Origin: DYCT01 sp051875715
GTDB lineage: Bacteria > Bacteroidota > Bacteroidia > Bacteroidales > Bacteroidaceae
Assembly (NCBI GenBank): GCA_051875715.1
Contig: JBJEHD010000023.1
Location: 8,700 to 72,699, forward strand
Reading direction: 5' to 3'
DNA length: 64,000 bases
Part shown: piece after piece, positions 1 to 8,988 of the stretch
Position numbering within the stretch: the first letter of the stretch is position 1
Layout of the letters: each line of letters starts with the position of its first letter
The notes under the pieces: generated by a model
Databases searched by the model: none
What the model saw: only the letters and a program-made list of their open reading frames with translations
What the model was told of the DNA's origin: nothing
Position numbers and translations under genes: made by a program

Positions 1-488
1 ACCCAACGGCTGATGGCAACCGACGGACCGCCGGCCGTGAGTTGGGCCTTGTCTACACAAAACGGGGCTCCGGTGAAGAAGGTGGCTACGGCTACGCCCA
101 GCAGGAAGGGTCCCACCAGACCGTTGAGCACCAAAAACGAACGCCACAACGTGCGGCCGCGGGGACCGGACTGAAACTCGTAGCTGACGGCCTGGAGCAC
201 GAAACTGAACAGAATGAGCATCCAAAGCCAATAGGCACCGCCAAAACTGGTGCTATAGAACAAGGGGAAGGAGGCAAAGAAGGCACCACCGAAGGTGACG
301 AGCGTGGTGAACGTAAACTCCCACTTGCGGCCGGTGGAGCGCACCAGCAGGGCACGCTGCGCCTCGGTACGGCCCAGACTGAAAAGCATCGAGTTTCCGC
401 CTTGGACAAAAAGCAGGAAGACGAGCAGCCCCCCGAGGAGGGACACCAAGAACCACCAATAGTGTTGCAAAAACGAATAGGTCATCAT
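1..488 (-). CDS. cydB: cytochrome bd ubiquinol oxidase subunit II, 5' part only
   Basis: This is the start of CydB, which with CydA forms the quinol:O2 oxidoreductase of the inner membrane. Translating the minus strand from the ATG at 488 (or the adjacent ATG at 485) gives an open frame of about 162 codons that runs off the left edge. It begins MMTYSFLQHYWWFLVSLLGG and contains further hydrophobic segments and the FVQGGNSMLF stretch typical of the CydB N-terminus. The gene lies 61 bases downstream of cydA on the same strand, the usual cydAB order. The stop codon and roughly the second half of the protein are outside the window. The plus-strand open frame over this region is an antisense shadow. 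Confidence 0.9.
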   Translation of the reverse strand, partial: MMTYSFLQHYWWFLVSLLGGLLVFLLFVQGGNSMLFSLGRTEAQRALLVRSTGRKWEFTFTTLVTFGGAFFASFPLFYSTSFGGAYWLWMLILFSFVLQAVSYEFQSGPRGRTLWRSFLVLNGLVGPFLLGVAVATFFTGAPFCVDKAQLTAGGPSVAISRW

Positions 489-549
489 ATCTTAGAAATG
501 GGTTTGTACAAATAAATAATATAAAAGGTCTATCAAGGGGGTATCTTCC

Positions 550-2106
550 CTACGCAGAAGCAGATTCAGGTCCTTTCCGAACAGACCGACACACGAGAAC
601 GACCCCTACGGCCAGCATGCACGTGAACAGGAAGAGGAAAAGGAAGAAGGTGGTCTGCACCGCCCCGGTGGGCAGGTTGGACACGGCGGCGGAGGTAGGC
701 AGCATGTCCTGAATGGCCCAAGGCTGGCGTCCGCACTCGGCCACAATCCACCCGGCCTGACCGGCCAGATAGCCCAAGGGGATAGAGAGCAGGGCCACCC
801 ACTGCATCCACTTCATTCCGGCCAGGTCTTTGCGGAACGCCAAGAATAGCACCAGGGCGAAGAAGGCAATGAAATAGCCGCCCAGCACCACCATGACGCG
901 GAAGGCGTAGAAATTGAGGGGAACGGAGGGAACAAGGTCGTTGGCATCGCGCACGTAGCCGTAACCAAAATAGGCGATGTGCTGGTCGAGTGTGTTGCGG
1001 GCGGCCAGGGCGGCCGAGTCGGAACCCGCGGCACGAGCTTCCCGATAGTCGGCCAAGGCCTGGATGGCCAGACGGCCGCGTGCCATCTTTTCGGCAGCGG
1101 AAAGGGCGGTGTCGCCCTCGGCGGTCACGTAGCCGCCTTCCAGCAGTTGTCGGATGCCGGGGACATAGCCGTCCGTGCTGCGGGTAGCCAACATGGAGAG
1201 CATACGGGGTATCTCGATGCGGAACAAGAAGGGCTCTTCTCCATCGTCGTAGCGTTGCTTGTCGGGGTTGAGTACACCCATGCCTACCAGACCGACTCCG
1301 TTGCCGCCTTCGTACAGGCCCTCAAGGGCCGCCAGTTTCATGGGTTGCGTGCGGGCTACCTGATAGCCCGACGTATCGCCCGACCACGCCGAAAGCAGCG
1401 AAGCCACCAGACCGACGATGGCGGCCACCCGGATGCTGGCCAACGAGAATCTGCGCTCGCGACCCTTGAGCAAGAACCAGCAACTGATGCCCACCACGAA
1501 CAGGGCGCCCAGCACCCAACCGCTCAACACGGAGTGGAAGAACTTGACAACCGCCATCGGCGAAGTAGCCACGGACCAAAAGTCGACCATCTCATTGCGT
1601 ACGGTGTCGGGGTTGAAGGCCATGCCTACAGGATGCTGCATCCAGGCATTGGCCACCAGAATCCACCAGGCAGAGATGGTGGCGCCCAGACCGGTCAGCC
1701 AGGTGGAGGCCAGATGGAAACCACGGCTCACCTTGCCCCATCCGAAGAACATCACGGCTACGAAGGTGGATTCCATGAAGAAGGCAAGGATGCCTTCGAT
1801 GGCCAACGGCGCACCGAAGATGTCGCCTACGAACCAGGAATAGTTGCTCCAGTTGGTACCGAACTCAAACTCCAAAATAAGTCCGGTGGCCACACCGACG
1901 GCAAAATTGATGCCGAACAGTTTCATCCAAAACCGGGCCGTACGTTTCCAAAACTCATCGCCCGTGCGCACGTAGAGGGTCTCCATGACAGCCATGATGA
2001 CGGCCAAACCCAACGTAAGCGGTACGAAAATCCAATGATAAATGGCCGTCAGGGCGAACTGCGCCCTCGACCAATCGAGCAACGATGCATCCATGTGTTC
2101 TACCAT
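550..2106 (-). CDS. cydA: cytochrome bd ubiquinol oxidase subunit I
   Basis: CydA carries the hemes and the quinol-binding loop of cytochrome bd oxidase, a high-affinity oxidase used at low oxygen. I chose the ATG at 2106 (518 residues) because the longer frame starting at 2154 would overlap the upstream DUF4492 gene, and because residue 14 onward reads RAQFALTAIYHW, matching the family N-terminus with its axial heme histidine (H24 here). The GRQPW signature lies near residue 459, followed by the last membrane helix. A long Q-loop follows RTQPMKLAALEG. An ATG four codons further in (2094) is an alternative start. Gene order DUF4492-cydA-cydB indicates one operon. Confidence 0.95.
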   Translation of the reverse strand: MVEHMDASLLDWSRAQFALTAIYHWIFVPLTLGLAVIMAVMETLYVRTGDEFWKRTARFWMKLFGINFAVGVATGLILEFEFGTNWSNYSWFVGDIFGAPLAIEGILAFFMESTFVAVMFFGWGKVSRGFHLASTWLTGLGATISAWWILVANAWMQHPVGMAFNPDTVRNEMVDFWSVATSPMAVVKFFHSVLSGWVLGALFVVGISCWFLLKGRERRFSLASIRVAAIVGLVASLLSAWSGDTSGYQVARTQPMKLAALEGLYEGGNGVGLVGMGVLNPDKQRYDDGEEPFLFRIEIPRMLSMLATRSTDGYVPGIRQLLEGGYVTAEGDTALSAAEKMARGRLAIQALADYREARAAGSDSAALAARNTLDQHIAYFGYGYVRDANDLVPSVPLNFYAFRVMVVLGGYFIAFFALVLFLAFRKDLAGMKWMQWVALLSIPLGYLAGQAGWIVAECGRQPWAIQDMLPTSAAVSNLPTGAVQTTFFLFLFLFTCMLAVGVVLVCRSVRKGPESASA

Positions 2107-2122
2107 ATCTGTTCTGTTTTTA

Positions 2123-2410
2123 TTATCTTGTTTTCCTTCCATCCATTTCCCCAAAAGGCCGGGCGAGTGTCGGCATGCCGTGTCGCTCGGAAACGGGCAT
2201 CCGGCCCACCAGTTCCGAAGCCACGTAGGCTCCTTCCCCTTCGGGGCCGGCCCGCCGGGCCAGCACGTCGGGAAAGAAGAACACCTTCAGCACACAAAAC
2301 ATCACGAACAACTTGAGCAGGATGATAGCCCAAAGCGCACGTCCCCACGTCATCGATCGGAAGCCGTCGACGTAGAAACGAACTATACGGCAGAAGAGCG
2401 TGTCCTTCAT
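2123..2410 (-). CDS. DUF4492 small membrane protein upstream of cydA
   Basis: This 95-residue protein has one hydrophobic segment (about residues 25-46, AIILLKLFVMFCVLKVFFF) preceded by a basic, aromatic N-terminus (CRIVRFYVDGFRSMTWG). From recall of the family this matches DUF4492, a Bacteroidetes protein found directly before cydA. It ends 16 bases upstream of the chosen cydA start and is surely cotranscribed. A role as a small accessory subunit or assembly factor of the bd oxidase is inferred from its position only. The C-terminal half is hydrophilic and looks poorly constrained. Confidence 0.75.
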   Translation of the reverse strand: MKDTLFCRIVRFYVDGFRSMTWGRALWAIILLKLFVMFCVLKVFFFPDVLARRAGPEGEGAYVASELVGRMPVSERHGMPTLARPFGEMDGRKTR

Positions 2411-2442
2411 GGCAGAGCCGGATTAACAGTTTTTAGGTATCG

Positions 2443-2473
2443 CAAATAAAGCGGTTTTATCGATAAAAACAAA
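2443..2473 (-). promoter_or_regulatory. predicted Bacteroides-type promoter of the cyd operon
   Basis: On the minus strand TTTG (2473-2470) is followed after 19 bases by TTTATTTG (2450-2443), one mismatch from TAnnTTTG. The site lies about 33 bases upstream of the DUF4492 start. This is pattern matching only. Confidence 0.45.
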
Positions 2474-2510
2474 GGATTGGCCGCTGTTTTTTCCGCCGAT
2501 ATCTATTCCT

Positions 2511-2543
2511 TTTGCAGGTCTGTCGTTTTTTGCGTTACCTTTG
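2511..2543 (+). promoter_or_regulatory. predicted promoter of the efflux operon
   Basis: TTTG at 2511-2514 is followed after 21 bases by TACCTTTG at 2536-2543, a full match to the Bacteroides -33/-7 pattern. The start codon of the TolC-like gene is 24 bases further on. It is divergent from the cyd promoter. Confidence 0.6.
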
Positions 2544-2567
2544 CCTTCGTCATAAAAACATCACGCC

Positions 2568-3920
2568 ATGAATCGACTGAAACCTACCCTTCCCCTCGTC
2601 TGGCTCTGCCTGACCGCGGGTCTGGCCGCACAAGACCTGCCTGCCCCTACATGGGACCTGGACGGATGCATGCGCTACGCTGTGGAGCACAACCTGCAAA
2701 TCAAGCAGAACCGGATAGCCTGCGAAGAGAGCGACATCGACACCCGGACAGCGCGGGCGGCCCTCTTCCCCAGCCTGTCGTTCTCGACCAGCCACAACCT
2801 GACGAACCGTCCCTTCGGCGAGCAGCACAGCATCGTGGACGGGACGAATGTCATCAGTACGCAAAACAAGACCAACTATACGGGCAACTACGGGCTGAAT
2901 GCGCAATGGACCATATACAATGGACGCAAGCGCCTCAATACGCTGGAGCAGCAACGCATACAAGACCGCATGGCCAGCCTGGACGTGGAAACGCAGGAAA
3001 ACAGCATTTGCGAGCAAATAGCCCAGACATATGTGCAGATTCTGTATGCAGTCGAATCGGTGCGTACGAACGAGAATACGCTGCAAACATCCGAAGCCAC
3101 TTACGAACGCGCACGCCAGCTGATGGAGGCCGGAAGCCTGGCGAAAAGCGACTTGGCCCAACTGGAGGCCGGACGAAGCGCCGACCAATACCAACTGACT
3201 ACGGCCCGGTCGGCCCTGCAACGCTACAGACTGCAACTGAAGCAACTGCTCGAACTGGAAGGCGAAACGGAAATGAATCTCGCCCTGCCCGAGTTGGACG
3301 ACGCCGACGTGATGCGCCCCCTTCCCACACGTGCCGACGTGTATGCGGCGGCTCTGGCAACCCGGCCCGAGATTGAAGCCGGCCGACTGGGGCTGCAGAC
3401 CTCCGACCTGGACATCCGCATCGCCCAAGGGGGATACCTGCCCACCGTAAGTCTGACGGCCGGTATCGGTACCAACCACACCACGGGCTCGGACTTCACC
3501 TTTGCCGAACAGGCAAAAAACGGCTGGAACAACAGCGTGGGGCTGAGCGTAAGCGTCCCCATCTTCAACAACCGGCAGACCAAAAGTGCCGTGCAAAAGG
3601 CCAAACTGGCCCGGCAACGCTCGCAACTGCAACTGCAGGATCAGGAGAAAACACTCTATGAAACAGTGGAAGGATGCTGGCTGGACGCCACCAATGCACA
3701 ACAGGACTACCTGGCCGCCGTCGACAAGGTGAAAAGCGCACAAGCCAGTTACGACCTGGTGAGCGAACAGTTCGACGCCGGCATGAAGAACACCGTGGAA
3801 CTGCTCAGTGAGAAGAACAACCTGCTCAGCGCCAAACAGCAACTGCTACAGGCCAAATACACCGCCCTGCTCGGTGCTGCCCTGCTGCGCTTCTATGCAG
3901 GCGAAAGAATCCAATTGTAA
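2568..3920 (+). CDS. TolC-family outer membrane efflux protein
   Basis: This 450-residue protein has an N-terminal signal peptide (about residues 1-21) and the long amphipathic helices of the outer membrane factor family: two repeated OEP halves with patterns such as SLAKSDLAQLEAGRSADQYQ and GMKNTVELLSEKNNLLSAKQ. It should form the trimeric outer-membrane/periplasmic channel of the tripartite pump encoded by the next three genes. The adaptor gene follows 33 bases downstream. A good promoter lies just upstream, so this is probably the first gene of the operon. The substrate cannot be told from sequence. Confidence 0.9.
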   Translation: MNRLKPTLPLVWLCLTAGLAAQDLPAPTWDLDGCMRYAVEHNLQIKQNRIACEESDIDTRTARAALFPSLSFSTSHNLTNRPFGEQHSIVDGTNVISTQNKTNYTGNYGLNAQWTIYNGRKRLNTLEQQRIQDRMASLDVETQENSICEQIAQTYVQILYAVESVRTNENTLQTSEATYERARQLMEAGSLAKSDLAQLEAGRSADQYQLTTARSALQRYRLQLKQLLELEGETEMNLALPELDDADVMRPLPTRADVYAAALATRPEIEAGRLGLQTSDLDIRIAQGGYLPTVSLTAGIGTNHTTGSDFTFAEQAKNGWNNSVGLSVSVPIFNNRQTKSAVQKAKLARQRSQLQLQDQEKTLYETVEGCWLDATNAQQDYLAAVDKVKSAQASYDLVSEQFDAGMKNTVELLSEKNNLLSAKQQLLQAKYTALLGAALLRFYAGERIQL

Positions 3921-3953
3921 GAAAAAACATCAATCGACCCATTCATACGTAAC

Positions 3954-5159
3954 ATGAAAAAGAAGCAACTTATCATCGCCACATCGGTTGGCCTGGCAGC
4001 CGTGGCAGGCATCGCCCTGCTCGTCGGCCCGTCCGGAAAGAAACCGCGCATCGAATACCAGACCGCCGTTGTCCTGCCGACGGACATCGCCGAATCCATC
4101 ACGGCCACCGGCACCATCGAACCCGTGACGGAGGTGCAGGTCGGCACACAGGTGTCCGGCATTATCGACAAGATTTACGTGGACTACAACACGGTGGTCA
4201 AACAAGGACAGCTGATTGCCGAAATGGACAAGGTGACCTTGCAGAGCGAACTGCAGTCGGCCCGCGCCACCTACGACGGGAACAAAGCCGAATACACCTA
4301 CCAGAAACGCACCTACGAACGCACGCGAGGCCTGCACGAGAAGGGCTTGGTGAGCGATGCCGACTACGAACTGGCCGAATACACCTACGAAAAGGCAAAG
4401 AGCGCGCTGGCAAGCAGCCAGGCGGCCTTGTCGAAAGCCGAACGGAACCTTTCGTACGCCACCATCACCTCGCCTATCGATGGGGTGGTCATCAGCCGCG
4501 ACGTGGAAGAGGGACAAACGGTGGCTTCCGGATTTGAAACGCCGACGCTTTTCACCATCGCCGCCGACCTGACACAGATGCAGGTCGTGTCCGACGTGGA
4601 CGAAGCCGACATAGGCGGAGTGGCCGAAGGACAACGGGCCTCGTTCACCGTGGACGCCTACCCCGACGACGTATTCGAAGGACGGGTGACACAGATACGC
4701 CTGGGAAGCACCTCGACCACAAGTTCGACCGGCAGTAGCGAAAGCGTGGTCACTTACGAGGTGGTCATAACAGCACCCAACCCCGCGCTGAAACTGAAGC
4801 CGCGCCTTACGGCCAACATCACCATCTACACCGTCGACCGCAAAGGCGTACTGGGTGTTCCCTCAAAAGCCCTCCGTTTTACGCCGCAACCGCCACTCAT
4901 CGGCGAGGACGACGTGGTGGTGGACTGCCCGGGTGAACACAAATTGTGGACGCGCGAAGGAAACACCTTCACCGCACACGCCGTCGAGACAGGTATCAGC
5001 GGCGGCGGAACGACCGAGATTTGCAGCGGACTGCCCGAAGGCACCCGCATCGTGACGGAAGCCGTCCTTGGCATGCCGCAAATGGAAGCCATGCCCCAAA
5101 ACACCGAACGAAGCCCCTTCGCCCCCGGCCCTCCGGGACGAAACAACAAAAAGAAATAA
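3954..5159 (+). CDS. HlyD/MacA-type periplasmic adaptor (membrane fusion protein)
   Basis: This 401-residue protein starts with a single membrane anchor (about residues 6-26). It then has the biotinyl-lipoyl-like half motif (GTIEPVTEVQVGTQVSGII), a coiled-coil hairpin at about residues 85-165, and the second lipoyl half (ATITSPIDGVVISRDVEEGQ). Beta-barrel and membrane-proximal domains follow. This architecture is that of MacA-like adaptors, which link an inner-membrane MacB transporter to a TolC-type channel. The C-terminus is low-complexity and basic (PGPPGRNNKKK). The stop is four bases from the start of the ATPase gene. Confidence 0.9.
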   Translation: MKKKQLIIATSVGLAAVAGIALLVGPSGKKPRIEYQTAVVLPTDIAESITATGTIEPVTEVQVGTQVSGIIDKIYVDYNTVVKQGQLIAEMDKVTLQSELQSARATYDGNKAEYTYQKRTYERTRGLHEKGLVSDADYELAEYTYEKAKSALASSQAALSKAERNLSYATITSPIDGVVISRDVEEGQTVASGFETPTLFTIAADLTQMQVVSDVDEADIGGVAEGQRASFTVDAYPDDVFEGRVTQIRLGSTSTTSSTGSSESVVTYEVVITAPNPALKLKPRLTANITIYTVDRKGVLGVPSKALRFTPQPPLIGEDDVVVDCPGEHKLWTREGNTFTAHAVETGISGGGTTEICSGLPEGTRIVTEAVLGMPQMEAMPQNTERSPFAPGPPGRNNKKK

Positions 5160-5163
5160 CTAC

Positions 5164-5910
5164 ATGAAACGAAAAATCATCGAACTGAAAGACATCCGGC
5201 GCAACTTCCAGGTAGGCGAGGAAACCGTACACGCCCTGCGTGGCATCTCCTTCGACATCGAAGAGGGAGAGTTCGTTACCATCATGGGCACGTCGGGTTC
5301 TGGAAAGTCGACCCTGCTGAATACGCTGGGATGCCTCGACACACCCACCAGTGGCGAATACCGGCTGGACGGCATCGATGTGCGGACCATGAGCAAGGCA
5401 CAGCGGGCCGTCCTGCGAAACAGGAAAATCGGTTTTGTATTTCAGAACTACAACCTGTTGCCGAAGACTACGGCCGTGGAAAACGTAGAACTGCCCCTCA
5501 TGTACAACGCTGCCATACGGGCCGACGAACGCCGTCGACGGGCCATCGACGCCCTGACGGCCGTCGGCCTGGCCGACCGGCTCGAACACCGCTCGAACCA
5601 GATGTCCGGCGGACAGATGCAGCGCGTGGCCATCGCACGGGCCTTGGTCAACAACCCGGCCGTCATCCTGGCGGACGAGGCCACGGGAAACCTCGACACA
5701 CGTACCTCGTTCGAAATCCTGGCACTTTTCCAGCAACTGCACGCCGACGGACGGACTATCATCTTCGTCACACACAATCCCGAACTGGCGGCATACAGCA
5801 GCCGCACCATCCGGTTGCGAGACGGACACGTGACCGACGACACGCGGAACCCGCACCTGCTGCAGGCCCGCGATGCGCTTGCCAGCCTGCCCGCACCGAC
5901 CGACGAATGA
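5164..5910 (+). CDS. MacB/LolD-type ABC transporter ATP-binding protein
   Basis: This 248-residue ATPase energises the adjacent permease. Walker A is GTSGSGKST (residues 42-50), the ABC signature MSGGQMQRVA begins at residue 147, Walker B is VILADE (167-172) with the GNLD extension typical of the MacB/LolD class, and the H-loop histidine is residue 204. The start at 5164 was chosen over an upstream in-frame ATG because the extra 32 residues would overlap the adaptor gene and are not ABC-like. In this operon ATPase and permease are separate polypeptides, unlike E. coli MacB where they are fused. Confidence 0.93.
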   Translation: MKRKIIELKDIRRNFQVGEETVHALRGISFDIEEGEFVTIMGTSGSGKSTLLNTLGCLDTPTSGEYRLDGIDVRTMSKAQRAVLRNRKIGFVFQNYNLLPKTTAVENVELPLMYNAAIRADERRRRAIDALTAVGLADRLEHRSNQMSGGQMQRVAIARALVNNPAVILADEATGNLDTRTSFEILALFQQLHADGRTIIFVTHNPELAAYSSRTIRLRDGHVTDDTRNPHLLQARDALASLPAPTDE

Positions 5911-5941
5911 CAATCAACAACCCCATCCCACACTGAAAACC

Positions 5942-7162
5942 ATGAACGGAACCAACTTACTCAAGATAGCCCTGCGCGCCCTGGCCGGCAACAAACTGCG
6001 CGCGTTCCTCACCATGCTGGGCATCATCATCGGCGTGGCCTCGGTCATCACCATGCTGGCCATCGGACAAGGCTCGAAACGGAGCATCCAAGCCCAAATA
6101 GCCGAGATGGGCAGCAACATGATTATGATTCATCCCGGAGGCGACATGCGCGGCGGAATGCGGCGAGACCCCTCGGAGATGCAGACACTGAAACTGGACG
6201 ACTACGAAGCCCTGCGAACCCAGACCCGATTTCTGGCAGCCATCAGCCCCAACGTGTCGTCATCCGGCCAACTGGTGTGCGGAAACGCCAACTACCCCTC
6301 GTCGGTAAGCGGCGTGGGCACGGAATACCTCGCCATCCGCAAGTTGAAAGTGGCCTCGGGAGAGATGTTCAGCGAAGCAGACATCCAGACATCGGCCAAA
6401 GTGTGCGTGATTGGGACCACCATCGTCGAAAACCTCTTCCCCGACGGCAGCGACCCCATCGGCCGTGTCATCCGCCTGAACAAGACTCCGCTGCGCGTCA
6501 TCGGCGTGCTTCAATCGAAAGGATACAATTCGATGGGACAAGATCAGGACGACGTGGTGCTGGCCCCCTACACCACCGTGATGAAACGCCTGCTGGCACA
6601 GACCTATCTGCAAGGAATCTTCGCCTCGGCCCTGACCGAAGACCTGACCGACTACGCCACCGAAGAAATCAGTACCATCCTGCGCCGCCAACACCGGCTG
6701 AAGGAAGAGGAAGACGATGACTTCACCATTCGGAGCCAACAGGAACTCAGTTCGATGATGAACTCGACCACCGACCTGATGACCACCCTGCTGGCCTGCA
6801 TCGCCGGTATTTCGCTGGTGGTAGGAGGCATCGGCATCATGAACATCATGTACGTGAGTGTGACCGAACGTACCCGAGAAATAGGTCTCCGCATGAGCGT
6901 GGGTGCACGCGGCATCGACATCCTGGCCCAGTTCCTCATCGAGGCGGTGCTCATCAGCATCACGGGTGGACTGATTGGAGTGTTTCTGGGGTGCGGAGCC
7001 AGCGCATTGGTAAAGGCCGTAGCCCACTGGCCCGTCTACGTACAGCCCTGGAGTGTCCTGCTCAGTTTTGCCGTCTGCACCCTCACCGGCATCTTCTTCG
7101 GCTGGTATCCGGCCAAGAAAGCCGCCGACCTCGACCCCATCGAAGCCATCCGATACGAATAA
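5942..7162 (+). CDS. MacB-type ABC transporter permease (FtsX family)
   Basis: This 406-residue membrane protein starts with NLLKIALRALAGNKLRAFLT and a first helix that includes MLGIIIGVASVITMLAIGQG. A large periplasmic MacB_PCD domain follows, then three C-terminal helices (about residues 280-390) with VTERTREIGLRMSVGARG, the FtsX-family coupling motif. It ends PAKKAADLDPIEAIRYE, the standard MacB C-terminus. The ATG at 5942 was chosen because the longer frame overlaps the ATPase gene. With its neighbours it forms a TolC-MacA-MacB-like exporter, whose substrates in this family include peptides, macrolides and lipopeptides; nothing here identifies which. Confidence 0.93.
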   Translation: MNGTNLLKIALRALAGNKLRAFLTMLGIIIGVASVITMLAIGQGSKRSIQAQIAEMGSNMIMIHPGGDMRGGMRRDPSEMQTLKLDDYEALRTQTRFLAAISPNVSSSGQLVCGNANYPSSVSGVGTEYLAIRKLKVASGEMFSEADIQTSAKVCVIGTTIVENLFPDGSDPIGRVIRLNKTPLRVIGVLQSKGYNSMGQDQDDVVLAPYTTVMKRLLAQTYLQGIFASALTEDLTDYATEEISTILRRQHRLKEEEDDDFTIRSQQELSSMMNSTTDLMTTLLACIAGISLVVGGIGIMNIMYVSVTERTREIGLRMSVGARGIDILAQFLIEAVLISITGGLIGVFLGCGASALVKAVAHWPVYVQPWSVLLSFAVCTLTGIFFGWYPAKKAADLDPIEAIRYE

Positions 7163-7174
7163 AACCGCCCAGCC

Positions 7175-8275
7175 ATGAACCATCCGCTCACAAAACAACA
7201 ACGCACCGCCTTGCTCATTCATCTGACCGTGTGGAGCCTGTTCCTCCTCTTCCCGCTGCTCATGGTATGGGATTCGAACGGCATGAACTGGGATGAATAT
7301 CTCTGGAGGCTGCCCGTCATCTCTGCCTTCATGGGCGTATTTTACATCAACTACGGCTGGCTCATCCCACGCCTGCTCTTTGCCCGGCAGCACATCCGAC
7401 ACTTTGTCGTGGTCAATGCGATACTGATTGTCCTGCTGTGCGGATGCAACATGGCAGGGCACGAAATCGCCTTTCGGCGAAACCTCCATCCGACGGAGAA
7501 AACCGACAGGCAACCGGATATGCCTCTCCCGCCCCATCTGCGGATTGCTACGCTGTTCTTCTTCCGCGACATCCTTTCGTTGGGCATGACCGTCGGGTTG
7601 GCCGTGGCCATCCGCATGACCGGACAGTGGCGCAAAGCCGAGAACTTGCGGCGCGAACTGGAGAAAAGCAAGACAGAAGCCGAACTGCAGAACCTGAAGA
7701 ACCAACTCAACCCTCACTTCCTGCTCAACACGCTGAACAACATCTACGCCCTAATCGCGTTCGATACCGACAAGGCTCAAGACGCTGTGCAGCAGCTCAG
7801 CCGGTTGCTGCGGCATCTGCTTTACGAAGATCCGGCCACTTTTGTGCCACTGGCCCGAGAAGCCGCCTTCGTACGCAGTTACATCGAACTGATGAAAATC
7901 AGGCTGACTCCGGCCGTCGACCTGCGCACGCAAATCGACATACGCCCCGAAAGCACCACGCCGATTGCCCCCTTCTTGTTTATCTCGCTGATTGAAAACG
8001 CCTTCAAACACGGACTTTCGGCCACCCGGCCCAGTTTCATCCACATCGATCTTAACGAACAGGCCGACGGCACGGTGCACATCCGCATCGCCAACAGCCA
8101 CCACCCCAAATCCGCCAACGACAAAAGCGGAAGCGGCATCGGACTGGGCCAAGTGAGCCGTCGGCTCGAATTGCTATACCCCGGACGATACGAATGGAAG
8201 CACGGACTCTCGGACAACGCTTCCACCTACGTATCGGACCTTCGCATATCCACCTTTAAATCCATTGAAGCATGA
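7175..8275 (+). CDS. LytS/YehU-type sensor histidine kinase
   Basis: This 366-residue protein has about four N-terminal transmembrane segments (between residues 13 and 147) and a short coiled coil. The His_kinase domain follows, with phosphoacceptor His181 in QLNPHFLLNTLNN. The HATPase domain has the N-box LIENAFKHG near residue 270 and GSGIGLG near 315. No large extracytoplasmic sensor domain is visible, so it may sense in the membrane. It follows the permease by 12 bases and overlaps the response-regulator gene by four bases (ATGA), so the pump and the two-component pair are one transcription unit; the pair probably controls the pump, which is inference. Confidence 0.92.
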   Translation: MNHPLTKQQRTALLIHLTVWSLFLLFPLLMVWDSNGMNWDEYLWRLPVISAFMGVFYINYGWLIPRLLFARQHIRHFVVVNAILIVLLCGCNMAGHEIAFRRNLHPTEKTDRQPDMPLPPHLRIATLFFFRDILSLGMTVGLAVAIRMTGQWRKAENLRRELEKSKTEAELQNLKNQLNPHFLLNTLNNIYALIAFDTDKAQDAVQQLSRLLRHLLYEDPATFVPLAREAAFVRSYIELMKIRLTPAVDLRTQIDIRPESTTPIAPFLFISLIENAFKHGLSATRPSFIHIDLNEQADGTVHIRIANSHHPKSANDKSGSGIGLGQVSRRLELLYPGRYEWKHGLSDNASTYVSDLRISTFKSIEA

Positions 8276-8988
8276 TTCTCACCTGCGCCATCATCGACGA
8301 CGAGCCATTCGCGCTCGACCTGCTGGAAAGTTACGTCCGGAAAACACCCTTCCTGCGACTGGAGGGGAGATACGCCAGTGCGGTCGAGGCTCTGCCCGGA
8401 CTGGCAGTGCAACCGGTCGACCTGCTATTTCTGGACATTCAGATGCCCGACATGAATGGGATGGAATTCGCCCGGACACTGAGCGGACATACCCGCGTCG
8501 TCTTCACCACGGCCTTCAGCCAATATGCCACCTACGGATTCCGCGTCAACGCGCTCGACTATCTGCTAAAGCCCATCGGGTATGCCGACTTCGTGGAGGC
8601 GGCCAATCGTGCCCTGCAATGGTTCGAACTACAGGCGCACACCGACCCGGTTGTCCAAGATGTCCCGGACAGCATTTTCGTCAAAGTGGACTACAAACTG
8701 GTGCAGATCCGCCTGGCCGACATCCTCTATGTGGAAGGATTGAAAGATTATCTGAAAATATACCTCAAAGGACAGGCACGTCCTTTGCTGAGCCTTATGA
8801 GTCTCAAATCACTGGAGGGTCTGCTGCCGACGGCCCAGTTCATACGCGTGCATCGGTCATACATCGTACGGAAAGACAAGATTGAGTCCATCGACCGTGG
8901 ACGCATCGTGGTGGACGGGGCCTTCATCCCCATAGGAGAAAGTTACAAGGCAGATTTCACAGCCTACCTGAACGGGCGAACCCTATGA
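8272..8988 (+). CDS. LytTR-family response regulator
   Basis: This 238-residue regulator has an N-terminal receiver domain with phosphoacceptor Asp55 (LLFLDIQMPD) and a conserved Lys in LLKPIGYADF. A LytTR DNA-binding domain follows at about residues 135-235, with YVEGLKDYLKIYL and FIRVHRSYIV. It is translationally coupled to the kinase gene. Its 3' end overlaps the 3' end of the convergent glycosyltransferase gene by six bases, so no separate terminator is possible between the two. Confidence 0.94.
   Translation: MILTCAIIDDEPFALDLLESYVRKTPFLRLEGRYASAVEALPGLAVQPVDLLFLDIQMPDMNGMEFARTLSGHTRVVFTTAFSQYATYGFRVNALDYLLKPIGYADFVEAANRALQWFELQAHTDPVVQDVPDSIFVKVDYKLVQIRLADILYVEGLKDYLKIYLKGQARPLLSLMSLKSLEGLLPTAQFIRVHRSYIVRKDKIESIDRGRIVVDGAFIPIGESYKADFTAYLNGRTL

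Noticed and set aside
42..515. Plus-strand open frame of 157 codons at the left edge
   Set aside because: It is antisense to cydB, whose minus-strand translation is clearly the real protein.
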